This document shows positions 63,578-64,000 of a DNA stretch of 64,000 nt, in pieces (positions within the stretch are counted from its first letter, which is position 1; every line of letters begins with the position of its first letter). The notes under the pieces were generated by a model that searched no databases, was not told where the DNA came from, and saw nothing but the letters and a program-made list of their open reading frames with translations. The translations under genes were made by a program, and so were the position numbers. This stretch comes from Bacteroidota bacterium (GTDB taxonomy: Bacteria; Bacteroidota; Bacteroidia; Cytophagales; Cyclobacteriaceae): NCBI GenBank assembly GCA_016178785.1, contig JACOSO010000017.1, forward strand, positions 30,952-94,951, read 5' to 3'.

Positions 63578-63718
63578 TACAACGTTTCTATAAAAATGCC
63601 TAGCTATAAACATTGAACCCTTTCAGAGTCTGATCAATTAGCTTTGATGACTATGGTCGGAAGACCTGACCGGCACAGAAGGGGTGTGAAATAAATAATA
63701 AGCAATCCTCACTTCCAA

Positions 63719-63782
63719 GCAGTGTCTCGCCTCGGACACTGCGTTGAGTTTTAATTTCGCGGAGTCCGAAGCGAGACTCCGC
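63719..63782. repeat. Two hairpins with mutually complementary cores
   Basis: GCAGTGTC...GACACTGC (63719-63742) and GCGGAGTC...GACTCCGC (63759-63782) are 8-bp perfect stems with 8-nt loops. GTCTCGCCTCGGAC (63724-63737) is complementary to GTCCGAAGCGAGAC (63764-63777) apart from one base, so the two loops could also pair with each other. Confidence 0.7.
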
Positions 63783-63795
63783 TAAGAAGAGATGT

Positions 63796-64000
63796 GGAGA
63801 AATCCTTTCACGTTGAAATTTTTCTGCATCCGACAATCAGGTATACTCCTAATAATGTATTCAAAAACTGAATGATAGCCTCAAAGATCATTTATTGAAA
63901 ATAAATAACAATTGTGGTTGAAGAAAACTTCTTCATTGCCATTTACCAAAGAACCTCTGACTGGCACGGAAAGCTTCTTTGCCGGCTCTTAAAAGTTTTC
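63796..64000. repeat. Direct repeat, copy 2 (to window end)
   Basis: Second copy of 63290-63495, running to the window edge. A one-base deletion and further changes break the reading frame that copy 1 supplies to the outer-membrane protein: the minus-strand frame from the equivalent ATG stops after about 27 codons. No gene follows in the window. Confidence 0.85.

Noticed and set aside
63651..63836. 61-codon minus-strand frame
   Set aside because: It is translated from the two complementary hairpins and the edge of the direct repeat; there is no start context or family likeness.
1..64000. CRISPR arrays, rRNA, tRNA, transposases, phage genes
   Set aside because: Read on both strands by eye; no regularly spaced short repeats with unique spacers and no such genes were recognised.

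Overview
The window is about 64 kb of moderately AT-rich chromosomal DNA from a member of the Bacteroidota, most likely order Cytophagales. I infer this from families typical of the phylum (an IPExxxVDY-type protein beside pyruvate kinase, GSCFA, DUF4199, a TPR-linked histidine kinase, a lipoprotein-type GH29 fucosidase), from weak or absent Shine-Dalgarno sequences, and from promoters that fit the Bacteroidota TTTG / TAnnTTTG pattern. I could not run any search. I see no rRNA, tRNA, CRISPR array, prophage or transposase.

Region 1 (1-15.4 kb) looks like a stress island. It holds an OmpR-type two-component system, a TPR protein, two tiny paralogous membrane proteins that are easily missed, a coiled-coil membrane protein operon, an EF-hand lipoprotein, a NhaD-type Na+/H+ antiporter, a tandem universal stress protein, a DUF2179 protein, trehalose synthesis (otsA-otsB) and a Crp/Fnr regulator. 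Six promoters here share a tandem 11-bp repeat (half-site about CTWAAGAWTTG), and its second copy starts 16-17 nt upstream of a -7-like element. This is what an OmpR-type regulator should bind and suggests a local regulon. Two separate TTTGAC-n4-GTCAAA dyads lie between otsA and the Crp/Fnr gene. The right edge is eroded: a ClC channel gene and a FAD monooxygenase gene have both lost internal segments, and a third gene survives only as a frameshifted tail.

Region 2 (15.4-24.9 kb) holds small redox and regulatory genes: CMD-family, YHS, DUF1348, PNPOx-like, AraC, Crp, MBL hydrolase, then a minus-strand set of SRPBCC, ArsR, DUF1761 and TfoX genes divergent from a HxlR regulator, then DUF502 and miaA.

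Region 3 (24.9-42.9 kb) is mostly housekeeping: Uma2, a PhnP-like hydrolase, RqcH/NFACT, pyk, acpP-fabF-rnc, a two-gene toxin-antitoxin-like pair with a frameshift, exonuclease III, GSCFA, a DUF255 thioredoxin-domain protein, GH29 fucosidase, a GT39-like glycosyltransferase with GtrA, and small membrane proteins.

Region 4 (42.9-60.9 kb) holds a TPR histidine kinase, ileS, a TonB-C-like protein, lspA, free-methionine sulfoxide reductase, a Tat-targeted HisC-like aminotransferase, galM and a tightly overlapping 5-oxoprolinase operon pxpB-pxpC-pxpA plus an Nramp-like transporter, then an EF-G-like GTPase and an FMN reductase.

Region 5 (60.9-64 kb) is repeat-rich: a lipoprotein with PGQxKK repeats, a composite element made of two ~160-bp direct repeats around a hairpin-dense core, a DUF3187-like outer-membrane protein whose 5' end lies inside a ~205-bp direct repeat, and several strong stem-loops up to the window end.
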